Shown piece after piece: positions 9,226 through 18,025 of a stretch of DNA of 64,000 bases. Source of the stretch: OFTM10 sp964196195 (GTDB taxonomy: Bacteria > Actinomycetota > Acidimicrobiia > Acidimicrobiales > Aldehydirespiratoraceae); the NCBI GenBank assembly GCA_964196195.1, contig CAXMSE010000038.1, forward strand, positions 1-64,000, given 5' to 3'. Under the pieces are notes generated by a model. That model was not told where the DNA came from, ran no database searches, and saw nothing but the letters and a program-made list of their open reading frames with translations. The position numbers and the translations under genes are program-made. The first letter of the stretch is position 1, and each line of letters begins with the position of its first letter.

Positions 9226-11436
9226 ATGATTCTGGTGCGCCGTCTGGGCCCTGCCGTCGCGGCACTCGTGGCCGCCGTGATATTCGCCCTGCTCCGACCC
9301 GGCCTCACCGACGTGTACGACAAGGGGGCACAAGGCCGCCTCCACTGGGCATCCACCGGCCTCGTCATCTGGGCCATCTTCGGCATCGTCCTCGCCCGGG
9401 CCGACTACTCGGCCCGCGATTTTCGCAATCTGGCCCGTATCGGCCTGCTGGGGCTTGCCCCGATACTTCTGAGTGCCCTGGTGCTCAGCTATCCCGAAGA
9501 CGCCGATCGGGTGGCGTCCACACTCTGGACGGTCGTCCTCGCCGTTTCCATCATCGGTGGCCTGTGGGTCGTGCTCAATCTCCTGGTCGACCGGGCAAAG
9601 ACAGACTGGCGCTTGTTCGCAAGCGTCGTCGCGGCCCTCATCGCAGCCGTGTTTTTTGCCATTCTCCGCGGCAACCTCACGCTCATGGGGTTGTTTGCAG
9701 ACGACGATCCGCTGGCTCTGTTCTCGGGCACCGGATTTCTGGGCCACATCGAATGGCCGCTAGTCGGAGCCGTGATCTGGGGCGGGGCCATAGCTCTGGT
9801 CACCACCCTCAAGCAGGGACTGCCCCGCCTGGCGGTCGGCGCAGCAGCCGGCCTGCTCACCGGTTGGCTCATCGGCGACAACATCAAGCCCTGGCTCAGC
9901 CCCCAGCTCGAATGGGTCGAGCTGATCCTCTTCACCGTGATCTTCGCGGCGATCGGAGGAGCCCTGAGATGGCGCAGCCGAGACTGGGCACCGGGCGTGG
10001 TCATCGGTGCGGCCCTGGGTTGGACCTGGGCCGCCTGGTTCACCTCGAGCTTCGGCGGATCAGGGTCCGACGCCCAGGTGGCCGCCATGGTGCCATTGTT
10101 CCTGCTGGGGGCTCGTCTCGGTTGGGGCTCGAACCCCAAACTCGCCAAGCTCTCGCGGTTCGACAATCGGGCCCGAGCATTGATCTTCCTCGGTCCCGCC
10201 ATCCTGTTTATCTCTTCCGCGCTGTTTATCCCGGCCGTGATAACGCTCATCTTGTCGCTGAAGGACCGCGACGGCATCGACTTCGTCTTCCTCGACAACT
10301 ACGAGGAACTACTTCGCGACGCTGATTCGTTCAATGTCACCAACTGGTCCAACATCTTCACGTCTCAACTTTTCTGGGTCGCCGCCCTGCTCGTCACCGC
10401 GGGCGTGATCATCGGCTTCACCTCGGGCAAGAAGCGCCATGGCGTCAGGCATTTCGAACGCACCGGTTCGGCAATGGCGTCCATGATCTTCGGTACCCTG
10501 CTTCTCTCTTTTGCGGTGTTCTCCGTCCTTCGTGGAACATTCTTCAACAACCTGTGGTGGGTGGTCACCGTCACCACGATCTCCACCACGATGGGCCTGG
10601 TCATCGCGGTATTGGCCGAACGGGCCGGCCGGTTGGAATCGTTCGCAAAGGCTCTCATCTTCATGCCCATGGCCGTGTCGTTCGTTGGCGCGTCCATCGT
10701 CTGGCGCCTCCAGTATCAGGCACGCGATCCGTCGAAACCACAAACTGGTGTGCTCAACGGGTCGTGGGTCCAGTTAGGCAAGCTGAGCCACTCGGGCTGG
10801 CCGCGAGCTCTGGTACTGGTGGTTCTTGCCGCCTTGATTGGGTTCACGATCTACAAGGCAATCCCCCGTATACGGGTGGCTGAATCGTTCGCCATCCATG
10901 TCGGGGTGTCGATCGTGTTTGCCTACTTCTTCATCGAGCTGCTGCGCCGCAGCCTCGGCGGCTTCAAGTTCGGTCCCGACGGCGAACTGCTCCCCGACAC
11001 GGTGCTGTTCCTTCAGAACCCGCCCTTCAACAACATGTTCCTGATGGTTGTGCTCATCTGGATCCAGACCGGCTTTGCGATGGTGATCCTCTCGGCCGCC
11101 ATCAAGGCGGTGCCGGAGGAATACATCGAAGCGGCCAGGGTCGACGGGGCCACCGAGAGCCAGACGTTCTTCAACATCACCCTTCCTCAGATCCTGCCGA
11201 CCATCGGGGTTGTGGTGACGACATTGATCGTCCTGGTCAGCAAGGTGTTCGACATCGTGAAGGTGACCACAGGTGGCAACTTCGGCACCGACGTGTTGGC
11301 CAACGACATGTTCCAGGAATCGTTCAGCTTCTTCAACCGTGGGCTCGGTTCAGCCATAGCGGTCTTCATCCTGATCTCGGTCCTTCCCGTGATGGTCCTC
11401 AATATCCGCCGCATGCAAGCCGAGAGGTTGACCTGA
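9226..11436 (+). CDS. Sugar ABC transporter permease with long membrane N-terminal extension
   Basis: A 736-aa MalF-type inner-membrane subunit. The C-terminal ~300 residues form the usual permease core, with the ATPase-contacting EAA loop (EEYIEAARVDGATESQTFF). The first ~310 residues are extra. They contain about nine hydrophobic helices (e.g. AALVAAVIFALL, VVAALIAAVFFAIL) and do not resemble a periplasmic insert. Typical family size is 290-520 aa, so this is a clear extension. GGGGGAAA precedes ATG 9226. The stop overlaps the next start (TGATG). Confidence 0.85.
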   Translation: MILVRRLGPAVAALVAAVIFALLRPGLTDVYDKGAQGRLHWASTGLVIWAIFGIVLARADYSARDFRNLARIGLLGLAPILLSALVLSYPEDADRVASTLWTVVLAVSIIGGLWVVLNLLVDRAKTDWRLFASVVAALIAAVFFAILRGNLTLMGLFADDDPLALFSGTGFLGHIEWPLVGAVIWGGAIALVTTLKQGLPRLAVGAAAGLLTGWLIGDNIKPWLSPQLEWVELILFTVIFAAIGGALRWRSRDWAPGVVIGAALGWTWAAWFTSSFGGSGSDAQVAAMVPLFLLGARLGWGSNPKLAKLSRFDNRARALIFLGPAILFISSALFIPAVITLILSLKDRDGIDFVFLDNYEELLRDADSFNVTNWSNIFTSQLFWVAALLVTAGVIIGFTSGKKRHGVRHFERTGSAMASMIFGTLLLSFAVFSVLRGTFFNNLWWVVTVTTISTTMGLVIAVLAERAGRLESFAKALIFMPMAVSFVGASIVWRLQYQARDPSKPQTGVLNGSWVQLGKLSHSGWPRALVLVVLAALIGFTIYKAIPRIRVAESFAIHVGVSIVFAYFFIELLRRSLGGFKFGPDGELLPDTVLFLQNPPFNNMFLMVVLIWIQTGFAMVILSAAIKAVPEEYIEAARVDGATESQTFFNITLPQILPTIGVVVTTLIVLVSKVFDIVKVTTGGNFGTDVLANDMFQESFSFFNRGLGSAIAVFILISVLPVMVLNIRRMQAERLT

Positions 11437-12395
11437 TGGCCACAGTTACCGCCAACAAGTCCGACGAGTCCCAGTCGCTGGGATCGCGTATCTACCGCAA
11501 GCTCGCCTCCATACCGAGTTGGGCTCTCTGGATATTGGTGGCCATCTGGACCCTCCCCAGCTTCAGCCTCGTCGTCAACTCGTTTCGGGCCAGAAGCGAC
11601 CAGCGCACCGGCGGATTCTGGGAGGTCGTCGGCAACCCCGCCCAACTCACAACCGAGAACTACGACACGATCCTTTCGCGAGGTGGTGTCAACAGCCTGT
11701 TCGATTCCCTGATCAGTTCGTTCGCGATCGCCATCCCGGCCACCATCATTCCCATCGCGTTCGCCACCTTCGCGGCCTACGGCTTTGCGTGGATCGATTT
11801 CAAGGGCCGCGAGTGGCTCTTCATCGCCACCATCTCCCTTCTCGCCATTCCGCTCCAGGTGGCCCTGATCCCCTTGCTGACCACCTATGTCGGCGGGGCC
11901 CACTTCACCATCCCGTTCGCGGACCGCACCCTCACCCTGATCCCCGACCTCGATCTCAACACCCGAGGTTCGATCGCGGTGTGGCTGACCCATACCGGGT
12001 TCGCCATGCCGTTTTCCATCTTCCTATTACACAACTACATCACCGAACTACCGAAAGAGATCTTCGAATCGGCGCGCCTCGACGGTGCCAACCACTTCAC
12101 CATCTTCTGGCGCATCGTCCTGCCCCTTTCGGTCCCCGCCCTCGCCGCTTTCGCGATCTTCCAATTCCTCTGGACGTGGAACGACTTCCTGATCGCGGTC
12201 ACCATGCTGAGCGGTGGCAATCCGATCGATCTGCCCACCACGGTGAAGATAGCCAACCTCGCGGGCGACTTCGGCCGTAACGAGCACTTGTTACCCGCAG
12301 GCGCGTTCGTGCAGGCGATCGTACCCCTGGTCGTGTTCTTCAGCCTCCAGCGTTACTTCGTGCGTGGTCTGCTGGCAGGTTCGGTGAAGGGCTGA
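11436..12395 (+). CDS. Sugar ABC transporter permease (MalG type)
   Basis: A 319-aa inner-membrane subunit with about six transmembrane helices and the EAA loop LPKEIFESARLDGANHFTIF. It is translationally coupled to the upstream permease by a 1-nt TGATG overlap. It should form the heterodimeric channel with that permease, powered by the MalK-like ATPase at 5275-6435. It ends 12 nt before the convergent glucosidase gene. Confidence 0.92.
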   Translation: MATVTANKSDESQSLGSRIYRKLASIPSWALWILVAIWTLPSFSLVVNSFRARSDQRTGGFWEVVGNPAQLTTENYDTILSRGGVNSLFDSLISSFAIAIPATIIPIAFATFAAYGFAWIDFKGREWLFIATISLLAIPLQVALIPLLTTYVGGAHFTIPFADRTLTLIPDLDLNTRGSIAVWLTHTGFAMPFSIFLLHNYITELPKEIFESARLDGANHFTIFWRIVLPLSVPALAAFAIFQFLWTWNDFLIAVTMLSGGNPIDLPTTVKIANLAGDFGRNEHLLPAGAFVQAIVPLVVFFSLQRYFVRGLLAGSVKG

Positions 12396-12407
12396 TCCTC
12401 GGCTCGT

Positions 12408-14021
12408 TCAGTCGGGCAGCCGAATCCATGCCGTCACGTCGGATTCGATTCGCCCGCCATCGACAGCTGCTGATGCCAACACGATCTCTGCAGAACCGAC
12501 CTCGACTGGGGTCGGCCCGAAGTTTGTGACCGACACGAGCCCCGTTCCGCGGCGAAACGCCACCGCATCGGGCCCGAGGTCGAGCCATTCGATGACCTCG
12601 TCGTTGCGAAGAGAGTCGTTGCGGATCGAGATCGCAGCCCGGTGAAGGTGCAGGGTGGACTCACCATCTCGCTCCTGGGCTTGCACCGAAAACGATCCCC
12701 ACACCGGCGGCTGAGGCAACCAGGGCGCTGACGCACCGAACCCGAACGAGGGGCCATCCTCGCTCCACGGGAGTGGCACCCGACAGCCATCGCGACCCTT
12801 GCGGGTGTTCCCCGAGAGGGTCCAGATCGGGTCTTCCAAAACCTCCTCATCGAGGTCCCAGACCTCGGGAAGCCCGAGTTCGTCGCCCTGGTAAAGGTAA
12901 GCCGTACCCGGAAGGGCGAGCATCATGAGAGAGGCAGCCCGCGCCCGCCGAAGCCCCGCCGCGCCATCGAGCGCCTCGTGGGGGCCGTCGAGAAGCCATT
13001 CGGGAGGTTTCGTGCCGGCCGGGAGCCCGAAACGTGTGGCGTGGCGGACCACATCATGATTCGACAGCACCCATGTGGCCGGGGCGTCGACCGACGACGC
13101 CTCCGAAAGTGTCTTGGAGATGACCGACCGGAAGGCCTGGGCATCCCACGGTGCCGTGGCGAACTCGAAGGAGAAGGACAGGTTGTACTCATCGGGCCGC
13201 ACATAGAGCGACAGACGCTCGGGCCTCACCCATGCCTCGGCCAGGAGCATACGGTCGCCCTCATACTCGTCCAGGATCGACCTCCAGCCGCGGACAACAT
13301 CGTGGAGCTCGTCTCGGTCCCAATGGGGATGGTCCTCGGCGTACGACCCGCGCTCGCGCTCGTGGTCATCGAGATAGTCGCGAAATTCCGGGTGTTTCAT
13401 CAGACCGTGGGCAACATCGACTCGGAATCCGTCGACACCGAGATCGAGCCAGAATCGGATGATGGAACCAAACTCTTCCCTGACCTCTTCGTTGTCCCAG
13501 TTGAGATCAGGCTGGGATACATCGAAGAGATGCAGGTACCACTCACCATCGGTGAGCCGCTCCCACGCCGGCCCGCCGAACCTGGCTTCCCAGTTGTTGG
13601 GCGGCTCCGCCCCATCAGGACCCTTCCCGGCCCGAATGTGGAATCGATCCCTCGAGCGATGACCCGGCTCTGAACCAACCGCGGCTTCGAACCATCGATG
13701 CTGATCAGAGGTGTGGTTGGGGACCAGGTCGACGATGACCTTGAGCCCGATCTCATGGGCATCGCTGATGAACCCCTCCGCCTCGCGGTTGGTGCCGAAC
13801 CGATGGCTGATCAGGCGATGATCGGTGACGTCGTAGCCACCGTCGTTGAGGGGAGACTCGTACCACGGATTCAACCAGACAGCGTCGACCCCGAGCCCGC
13901 TCAGATACGGCAATCGACTCCTCAGCCCCGCGATGTCGCCCGTACCATCACCGTCGCCGTCTGCGAACGAGCGGACGTACACCTGATAGACAACCGCTCG
14001 ACGCCACCACTCCGTGTCCAT
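12408..14021 (-). CDS. GH13 alpha-glucosidase / oligo-1,6-glucosidase type
   Basis: A 537-aa cytoplasmic GH13 enzyme. Conserved regions in order are DLVPNHTSD (region I), GFRVDVAHG with the nucleophile Asp (II), MLLAEAW with the acid/base Glu (III) and LSNHDVVRH (IV). The N-terminus (WWRRAVVYQVYVRSFADGDGDG) is typical of alpha-glucosidases and trehalose-6-phosphate hydrolases. I chose ATG at 14021 because GGAG lies about 6 nt upstream; a further upstream ATG at 14060 would add 13 unusual residues. It probably hydrolyses the alpha-glucosides imported by the convergent ABC system. Confidence 0.92.
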   Translation of the reverse strand: MDTEWWRRAVVYQVYVRSFADGDGDGTGDIAGLRSRLPYLSGLGVDAVWLNPWYESPLNDGGYDVTDHRLISHRFGTNREAEGFISDAHEIGLKVIVDLVPNHTSDQHRWFEAAVGSEPGHRSRDRFHIRAGKGPDGAEPPNNWEARFGGPAWERLTDGEWYLHLFDVSQPDLNWDNEEVREEFGSIIRFWLDLGVDGFRVDVAHGLMKHPEFRDYLDDHERERGSYAEDHPHWDRDELHDVVRGWRSILDEYEGDRMLLAEAWVRPERLSLYVRPDEYNLSFSFEFATAPWDAQAFRSVISKTLSEASSVDAPATWVLSNHDVVRHATRFGLPAGTKPPEWLLDGPHEALDGAAGLRRARAASLMMLALPGTAYLYQGDELGLPEVWDLDEEVLEDPIWTLSGNTRKGRDGCRVPLPWSEDGPSFGFGASAPWLPQPPVWGSFSVQAQERDGESTLHLHRAAISIRNDSLRNDEVIEWLDLGPDAVAFRRGTGLVSVTNFGPTPVEVGSAEIVLASAAVDGGRIESDVTAWIRLPD

Positions 14022-14110
14022 CTGATCTCCAACTCCGAACTCTGTGCTCCCCGGGAGCATTGTCCTTGAAAACTATCCGGGCGACGCGACACCGTCGCAC
14101 ATGCCCCGAA

Positions 14111-14764
14111 TCACCAGATTCGACGGGCCGCGGCCCAGCGGCTCAGCTCGTTGCGGTTCGATAATTGCAGCTTGCGCAGCACCGCCGAAGCATGGGTCTC
14201 GACGGTCTTGATCGAGATCGTCAACTGGCGGGCGATCTCCTTGTAGGTGTAGCCCCTCGCCAGATGACGCAACACTTCGCGCTCCCGGGGGGTGAGCTGG
14301 TCGAGATCATCGTCGTGCGCTGGCTCGTCGACCACCGCACCGGCGAAGGCATCGAGCACAAACCCGGCCAGTCGGGGAGAAAAAACAGCGTCGCCGTCCT
14401 TCACCCTGAGAATCGCGTCGACCAGATCGTCTCCACTTATTGTCTTGGTGACATAACCACGCGCGCCAGCGCGAACGGTATCGATCACGTCTTCGGCAGC
14501 ATCCGATACCGACAGGGCAAGAAACCGGGTCTCGGTGGACCCACTGTGCACCGCCTCGATGACCTCACGGCCGGTACCCGACGGCAGGTGGACATCGAGC
14601 AGCACCACGTCGGGCGACCACTGTTCGATCACTGCCACCGCCTCGGCGATATCTTCCGCCTCGGCCACAACGGTGACCCGATCGCCGAGCTCTGCCTTCA
14701 CACCAGTACGGAACAGGCGGTGATCGTCGACTATCACGACACGGGGAGGGGCGAGGGCCATCAC
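14111..14764 (-). CDS. NarL/LuxR-family response regulator (LiaR-like)
   Basis: A 217-aa two-component regulator. The receiver domain has the acidic pair VDD, the phospho-acceptor Asp in VVLLDVHLP and the lysine in GYVTKTI. The C-terminal LuxR-type HTH reads LTPREREVLRHLARGYTYKE. The start codon directly follows the kinase stop (TGAGTGATG), so kinase and regulator are coupled. The palindromes at 15963-16022 are its likely operators. Confidence 0.92.
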   Translation of the reverse strand: MMALAPPRVVIVDDHRLFRTGVKAELGDRVTVVAEAEDIAEAVAVIEQWSPDVVLLDVHLPSGTGREVIEAVHSGSTETRFLALSVSDAAEDVIDTVRAGARGYVTKTISGDDLVDAILRVKDGDAVFSPRLAGFVLDAFAGAVVDEPAHDDDLDQLTPREREVLRHLARGYTYKEIARQLTISIKTVETHASAVLRKLQLSNRNELSRWAAARRIW

Positions 14765-15928
14765 TCAGACCGTACCGTCCGGACGCACGACCGACAGGTG
14801 AACCTCGGTGCCTTCACCAGGTGCGGAGATGATCTCGGCGGTTCCGCCCACCCTCTCCATCCGGCCACGGATCGATTCCCTCACGCCGAGACGGTCGTCG
14901 GCAATGTCGTCGGGGTCGAAGCCTGCACCGGTATCGCGGACATAGACATGCACGTCGTCGTCCTCCACCTCGACGAAGACCGACACCGAATCGCATCCGG
15001 ACCACTTGGCCGCGTTGGTGGCTGCCTCTCCGGTGGCGCCGATCAGAGCCTCCACGGTTGTATCGAGCGGGGCATCGCCCACCACCACGGTCTCCACCAC
15101 GATGTCGTGGCGATCCTCGACCTGGGCAGTGACGCTCTCGATGGCCGACTTGAGCGTTACGGCGGAAGGGTCGTCGGAATCCGCGTAGAGCCAGCGCCGC
15201 AACTCGCGCTCCTGTTGACGGGCCAGCGATGCCATCTCTCGCGGATCATCGGTGCGTTGCATCAGGGCAAAGGTCTGTAGGACCGAGTCGTGTAGATGCG
15301 CGGCCATATCGGCCCGCGCGTCGGCCTGCAGCCGACGCCTGCGCTCCTCGGCCCGGCCACGGATGAGAACCGCAATCCACGGCCCCAGGATCAGGGCCAG
15401 CCCGCCACCGACGAGCACTATGGCCAACACCCCGTCACGCACCGCGCCAAACGACAAGTTTCCGGCCACGAACGCAGTGATCCCCGCGGCGACCACCAAT
15501 ATGCCGGCGCCTATGCGGGCCGCGTCCCAGCGGTCGGTCTCGAGTCGGGGTTGGAACTGCCACAGGACCACACCTGCCCCCAGCCCGACGAGCGCGACCG
15601 GCCACACGAAGGCATCGGGAGGCGACAGATCGAATTCACGGAGTACGAGGATGACTCCGAGAACGATGAGGATCAGACCCACACCACGTCTCGTCTCGAC
15701 CGAGCCGCCCGAGCCAGCACCTTCGAGTTTTCCACTTCCACTCGGCATCACCAACCAGGCGATCGCATACAGCGGCACCCCGGGGCCCGTAATGCCAAGC
15801 ACAATCACCGCCAAGCGCACCAACACCGGATCGACACCGACCTTGGCCGCGATGCCGCCACAGACACCGCCAACCACTCGGTCTTCGTCGGATCGGGGCG
15901 GGATCGCCGCCTGCCATGTTCTGGCCAT
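14765..15928 (-). CDS. PspC-domain sensor histidine kinase (LiaS-like)
   Basis: A 387-aa membrane kinase. An N-terminal PspC domain (VVGGVCGGIAAKVGVDPVLV) is followed by several transmembrane helices, a HisKA_3 dimerisation segment with the phospho-histidine in AAHLHDSVLQ, and a HATPase domain (VRDTGAGFDPDD). The PspC-kinase fusion is characteristic of actinobacterial LiaS/MacS-like envelope-stress sensors. It is transcribed divergently from the PspC/LiaF-like gene, with shared operators between them. Confidence 0.9.
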   Translation of the reverse strand: MARTWQAAIPPRSDEDRVVGGVCGGIAAKVGVDPVLVRLAVIVLGITGPGVPLYAIAWLVMPSGSGKLEGAGSGGSVETRRGVGLILIVLGVILVLREFDLSPPDAFVWPVALVGLGAGVVLWQFQPRLETDRWDAARIGAGILVVAAGITAFVAGNLSFGAVRDGVLAIVLVGGGLALILGPWIAVLIRGRAEERRRRLQADARADMAAHLHDSVLQTFALMQRTDDPREMASLARQQERELRRWLYADSDDPSAVTLKSAIESVTAQVEDRHDIVVETVVVGDAPLDTTVEALIGATGEAATNAAKWSGCDSVSVFVEVEDDDVHVYVRDTGAGFDPDDIADDRLGVRESIRGRMERVGGTAEIISAPGEGTEVHLSVVRPDGTV

Positions 15929-15962
15929 GCTCTGATGATCGCACCAAAACCGATCCGATCCA

Positions 15963-16022
15963 CTCAGGGAATGCCCTGAGCCCTCCCCGAGGACTCAGGG
16001 TCCTATCAGGGTCATCCCTGAT
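15963..16022. promoter_or_regulatory. Paired palindromic operators of the LiaFSR-like system
   Basis: CTCAGGG-AATG-CCCTGAG (15963-15980) and ATCAGGG-TCAT-CCCTGAT (16005-16022) are perfect 7-bp inverted repeats, each with a 4-bp spacer. Between them lies a half-site CTCAGGG (15994-16000). Palindrome centres are 42 bp apart, or four helical turns, and the half-site is one turn (11 bp) from the second palindrome. They sit in the divergent gap between the kinase and the PspC/LiaF-like gene. Binding by the response regulator is inferred. Confidence 0.7.
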
Positions 16023-16056
16023 GGGAGAGACGCCGCGAGAAGACGACACTGGAGCC

Positions 16057-17421
16057 ATGACCGAAGAGTCGATCCCCGACCCCACCCAACCCGTCGAACC
16101 GCCAGAGGCCGAAGGCTCGGTGGAAACCGATGCTCCGCTGCCCCCACCCCCGCCTACCGGCGTCCCCGTTCAGCCCCGCCTGCTTCGCCGCAGCAGTTCC
16201 GATCGGGTGATCTCGGGCGTGGCCGGCGGACTGGGCAACTACTTCGGCGTCGACCCGGTGATCGTGCGCATCGCCTTCCTCGTGCTTGCCGTGTTCGGCG
16301 GCTCCGGCGTGTTGCTCTACCTCATCGGCTGGCTCGTGATCGCCAAAGAGGGCCGCGACGAATCGCGAGCAGTCCAGTCGCTGCGGGGTTCGCCCGAAGG
16401 CAACCGCGGTGGACTCTTCCTGGTTCTTGCGATCGTCGGTGTCCTGATCATCCTCACCCCCCTGGTCTGGTGGCCGGGATTCGGGTTCGGCAACGGACTC
16501 GCCCTCCCCCTCCTGCTCGTCGCCGCTGGTGTCGCCCTTTTCGTGTGGCCCGCAGACGGTCTCGACCTTCACGGCCGCTGGCATGACGAACATCGTGAGG
16601 AGATGCGCGCAGCCCGATCCGAGATGAGCGATACGAGGCGTGAAACCCGCGACTCCTGGCGCGAAACACGACGCGAATGGCGTCACGGCTACCGTCGTGG
16701 ATTCGTCGACGACAACACCACGCCCGCTCCTCCGCCTCCACCCCCTGCGCCCCCTTCACCGCCGCCTGAACCTCGGCCCAAGGCCTTCCTCGGGCCGCTC
16801 ACCCTCGCCGCCATGCTGTTGTTCACCGGCGGAGCGGTGTTCGCTGACCGCGTGGACTGGATCGATCTCGACCCCGCTGTGTTCCTCGCGTCTCTGCTCG
16901 TGATCATCGGCGTAGCGCTGGTGCTGTCCGCCTTCCTCGGTCGGGCCAGGGGCCTCATCGTTCTCGGCGTGATGATCCTTCCGATCGCCTGGACCGTCAA
17001 CGCGGTCGACCTCACCTGGTGGGACGGAATCGGCGAGGAGACCCACACGGTCAACTCACTTTCCGAACTGGAAGAGGAATACCGCTACGGCATCGGCGAG
17101 TTCATAATCGATCTCTCCGATCTCGATCTCGAAGGCGAGAGCCGCGACCTAGCCGTCGGCCTCACCATCGGTGAAGCAATCGTGTACGTGCCCGAAGGGA
17201 TGCACGTCAGGGTCGACCTCGACGGACGCATGGGCGAGCTGAGAGTCGACGAGGGATCCATCAGTCGGATCGACGACGGCCTCGACATAGCCATCACCAC
17301 TGAGATCGGCGATCCCGACGGCGGAACCCTCAATCTCGACTTCGACCTCGGAATCGGATCCGGCCGGGTTGAAGTGTGCAGCACCGGCTCGTCAACGACG
17401 GGAGTACCGCAATGCCCCTGA
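16057..17421 (+). CDS. PspC domain / LiaF-like membrane protein
   Basis: A 454-aa envelope protein. It has a proline-rich cytosolic N-terminus, a PspC domain (DRVISGVAGGLGNYFGVDPV) with its hydrophobic helices, a charged segment, a polyproline linker, three or four further transmembrane helices, and a LiaF-type beta-rich C-terminal domain (DLDLEGESRDLAVGLTIGEA). LiaF-like proteins restrain the cognate kinase and respond to cell-wall antibiotics. The upstream ATG at 16021 overlaps the second operator palindrome, so I prefer ATG 16057, although GGAG there is close (2 nt). It is divergent from its presumed kinase and regulator. Confidence 0.82.
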   Translation: MTEESIPDPTQPVEPPEAEGSVETDAPLPPPPPTGVPVQPRLLRRSSSDRVISGVAGGLGNYFGVDPVIVRIAFLVLAVFGGSGVLLYLIGWLVIAKEGRDESRAVQSLRGSPEGNRGGLFLVLAIVGVLIILTPLVWWPGFGFGNGLALPLLLVAAGVALFVWPADGLDLHGRWHDEHREEMRAARSEMSDTRRETRDSWRETRREWRHGYRRGFVDDNTTPAPPPPPPAPPSPPPEPRPKAFLGPLTLAAMLLFTGGAVFADRVDWIDLDPAVFLASLLVIIGVALVLSAFLGRARGLIVLGVMILPIAWTVNAVDLTWWDGIGEETHTVNSLSELEEEYRYGIGEFIIDLSDLDLEGESRDLAVGLTIGEAIVYVPEGMHVRVDLDGRMGELRVDEGSISRIDDGLDIAITTEIGDPDGGTLNLDFDLGIGSGRVEVCSTGSSTTGVPQCP

Positions 17422-17489
17422 CCGCACTCTGGTTGCTCGGCCTACTTGTCGCCGTATTGCTCGACTTCTCCTCGATTGGAACCCGCTGA
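17412..17489 (+). CDS. 25-aa single-helix membrane peptide
   Basis: ATG 17412 opens a 25-codon frame (MPLTALWLLGLLVAVLLDFS…) that is almost entirely one hydrophobic helix. It overlaps the end of the LiaF-like gene by 10 nt, and its stop overlaps the next start (TGATG). The tight coupling on both sides argues that it is translated as part of the envelope-stress operon. Function unknown. Confidence 0.5.
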   Translation: MPLTALWLLGLLVAVLLDFSSIGTR

Positions 17490-17713
17490 TGGAAACCCAC
17501 CGCCTCGACCCCACCGCCCTCATCGCAGGCCTTCTCTTTTCCCTTTCTGGCGCGGCGATCATCGCCGATCAGACTTGGGACAACATCGACATCACCGCAT
17601 TCGTCGGCGCCGGCGTAGCCCTTCTCGGCATCTTCTTGGTAGTCGTGCTCCTCGCCCGTCAACTGAGGGACGGCTCTCAACCCCCCGAATCAGGTATGTC
17701 CGTCGAATCCTGA
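17489..17713 (+). CDS. Small two-helix membrane protein in the LiaF-like operon
   Basis: A 74-aa protein with two predicted transmembrane helices (ALIAGLLFSLSGAAIIA and GAGVALLGIFLVVVLLA) and a short polar tail. The start overlaps the stop of the preceding 25-aa ORF. No family recognised. Its position as the last gene of the LiaF-like operon suggests an accessory role in the envelope-stress response. Confidence 0.7.
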   Translation: METHRLDPTALIAGLLFSLSGAAIIADQTWDNIDITAFVGAGVALLGIFLVVVLLARQLRDGSQPPESGMSVES

Positions 17714-17758
17714 AAATCCTTCAGGATCCTTCAGCAAAGCTGAAGCATCGATCCTTCA
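17708..17758. promoter_or_regulatory. Cluster of ATCCTTCA repeats and inverted repeats
   Basis: ATCCTTCA occurs at 17716, 17726 and 17751; the first two are exactly 10 bp apart, as in OmpR-type direct-repeat sites. Two perfect inverted repeats overlap them: TCCTGAA-N5-TTCAGGA (17708-17726) and CTTCAGC-AAA-GCTGAAG (17729-17745). They lie upstream of a truncated secreted-protein ORF and a histidine-kinase remnant. They are probably operators of the lost two-component system, although the first hairpin could also terminate the upstream operon. Confidence 0.45.
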
Positions 17759-17805
17759 TTCTTCTTGCATCAGCCGGACCCACCGGCTTCCCCAAGGAGA
17801 TCAAG

Positions 17806-18000
17806 ATGGACCGCAAGACCGCTCTCAGCACCGCTGGTGCACTCACGATGACGTGTTCAGCTGTGGTGACCGAGTATCGGGTTGTAGGCGCGGACGACGC
17901 CGACCTCGGTGCAACGGCCGGCACGACCATCCACGAGATCGAATACGTGCAGGCCGCTCCCGCGGTCACCGACTTCGCCATGGACGCCTCGTACGAGTAC
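17806..18000 (+). pseudogene. Truncated secreted-protein gene (N-terminus only)
   Basis: AAGGAG (17794-17799) and ATG 17806 open an intact translation start for a protein with a signal-like N-terminus (MDRKTALSTAGALTMTCSAV) and a short acidic run (five Asp). After about residue 65 the frame turns into out-of-frame sequence of an ApbE-like gene, so only the 5' part of the original gene survives. The N-terminus resembles small secreted actinobacterial proteins found beside ApbE and two-component genes. Confidence 0.55.
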
Positions 18001-18025
18001 GACGATGACGACGACCACGCCGACC

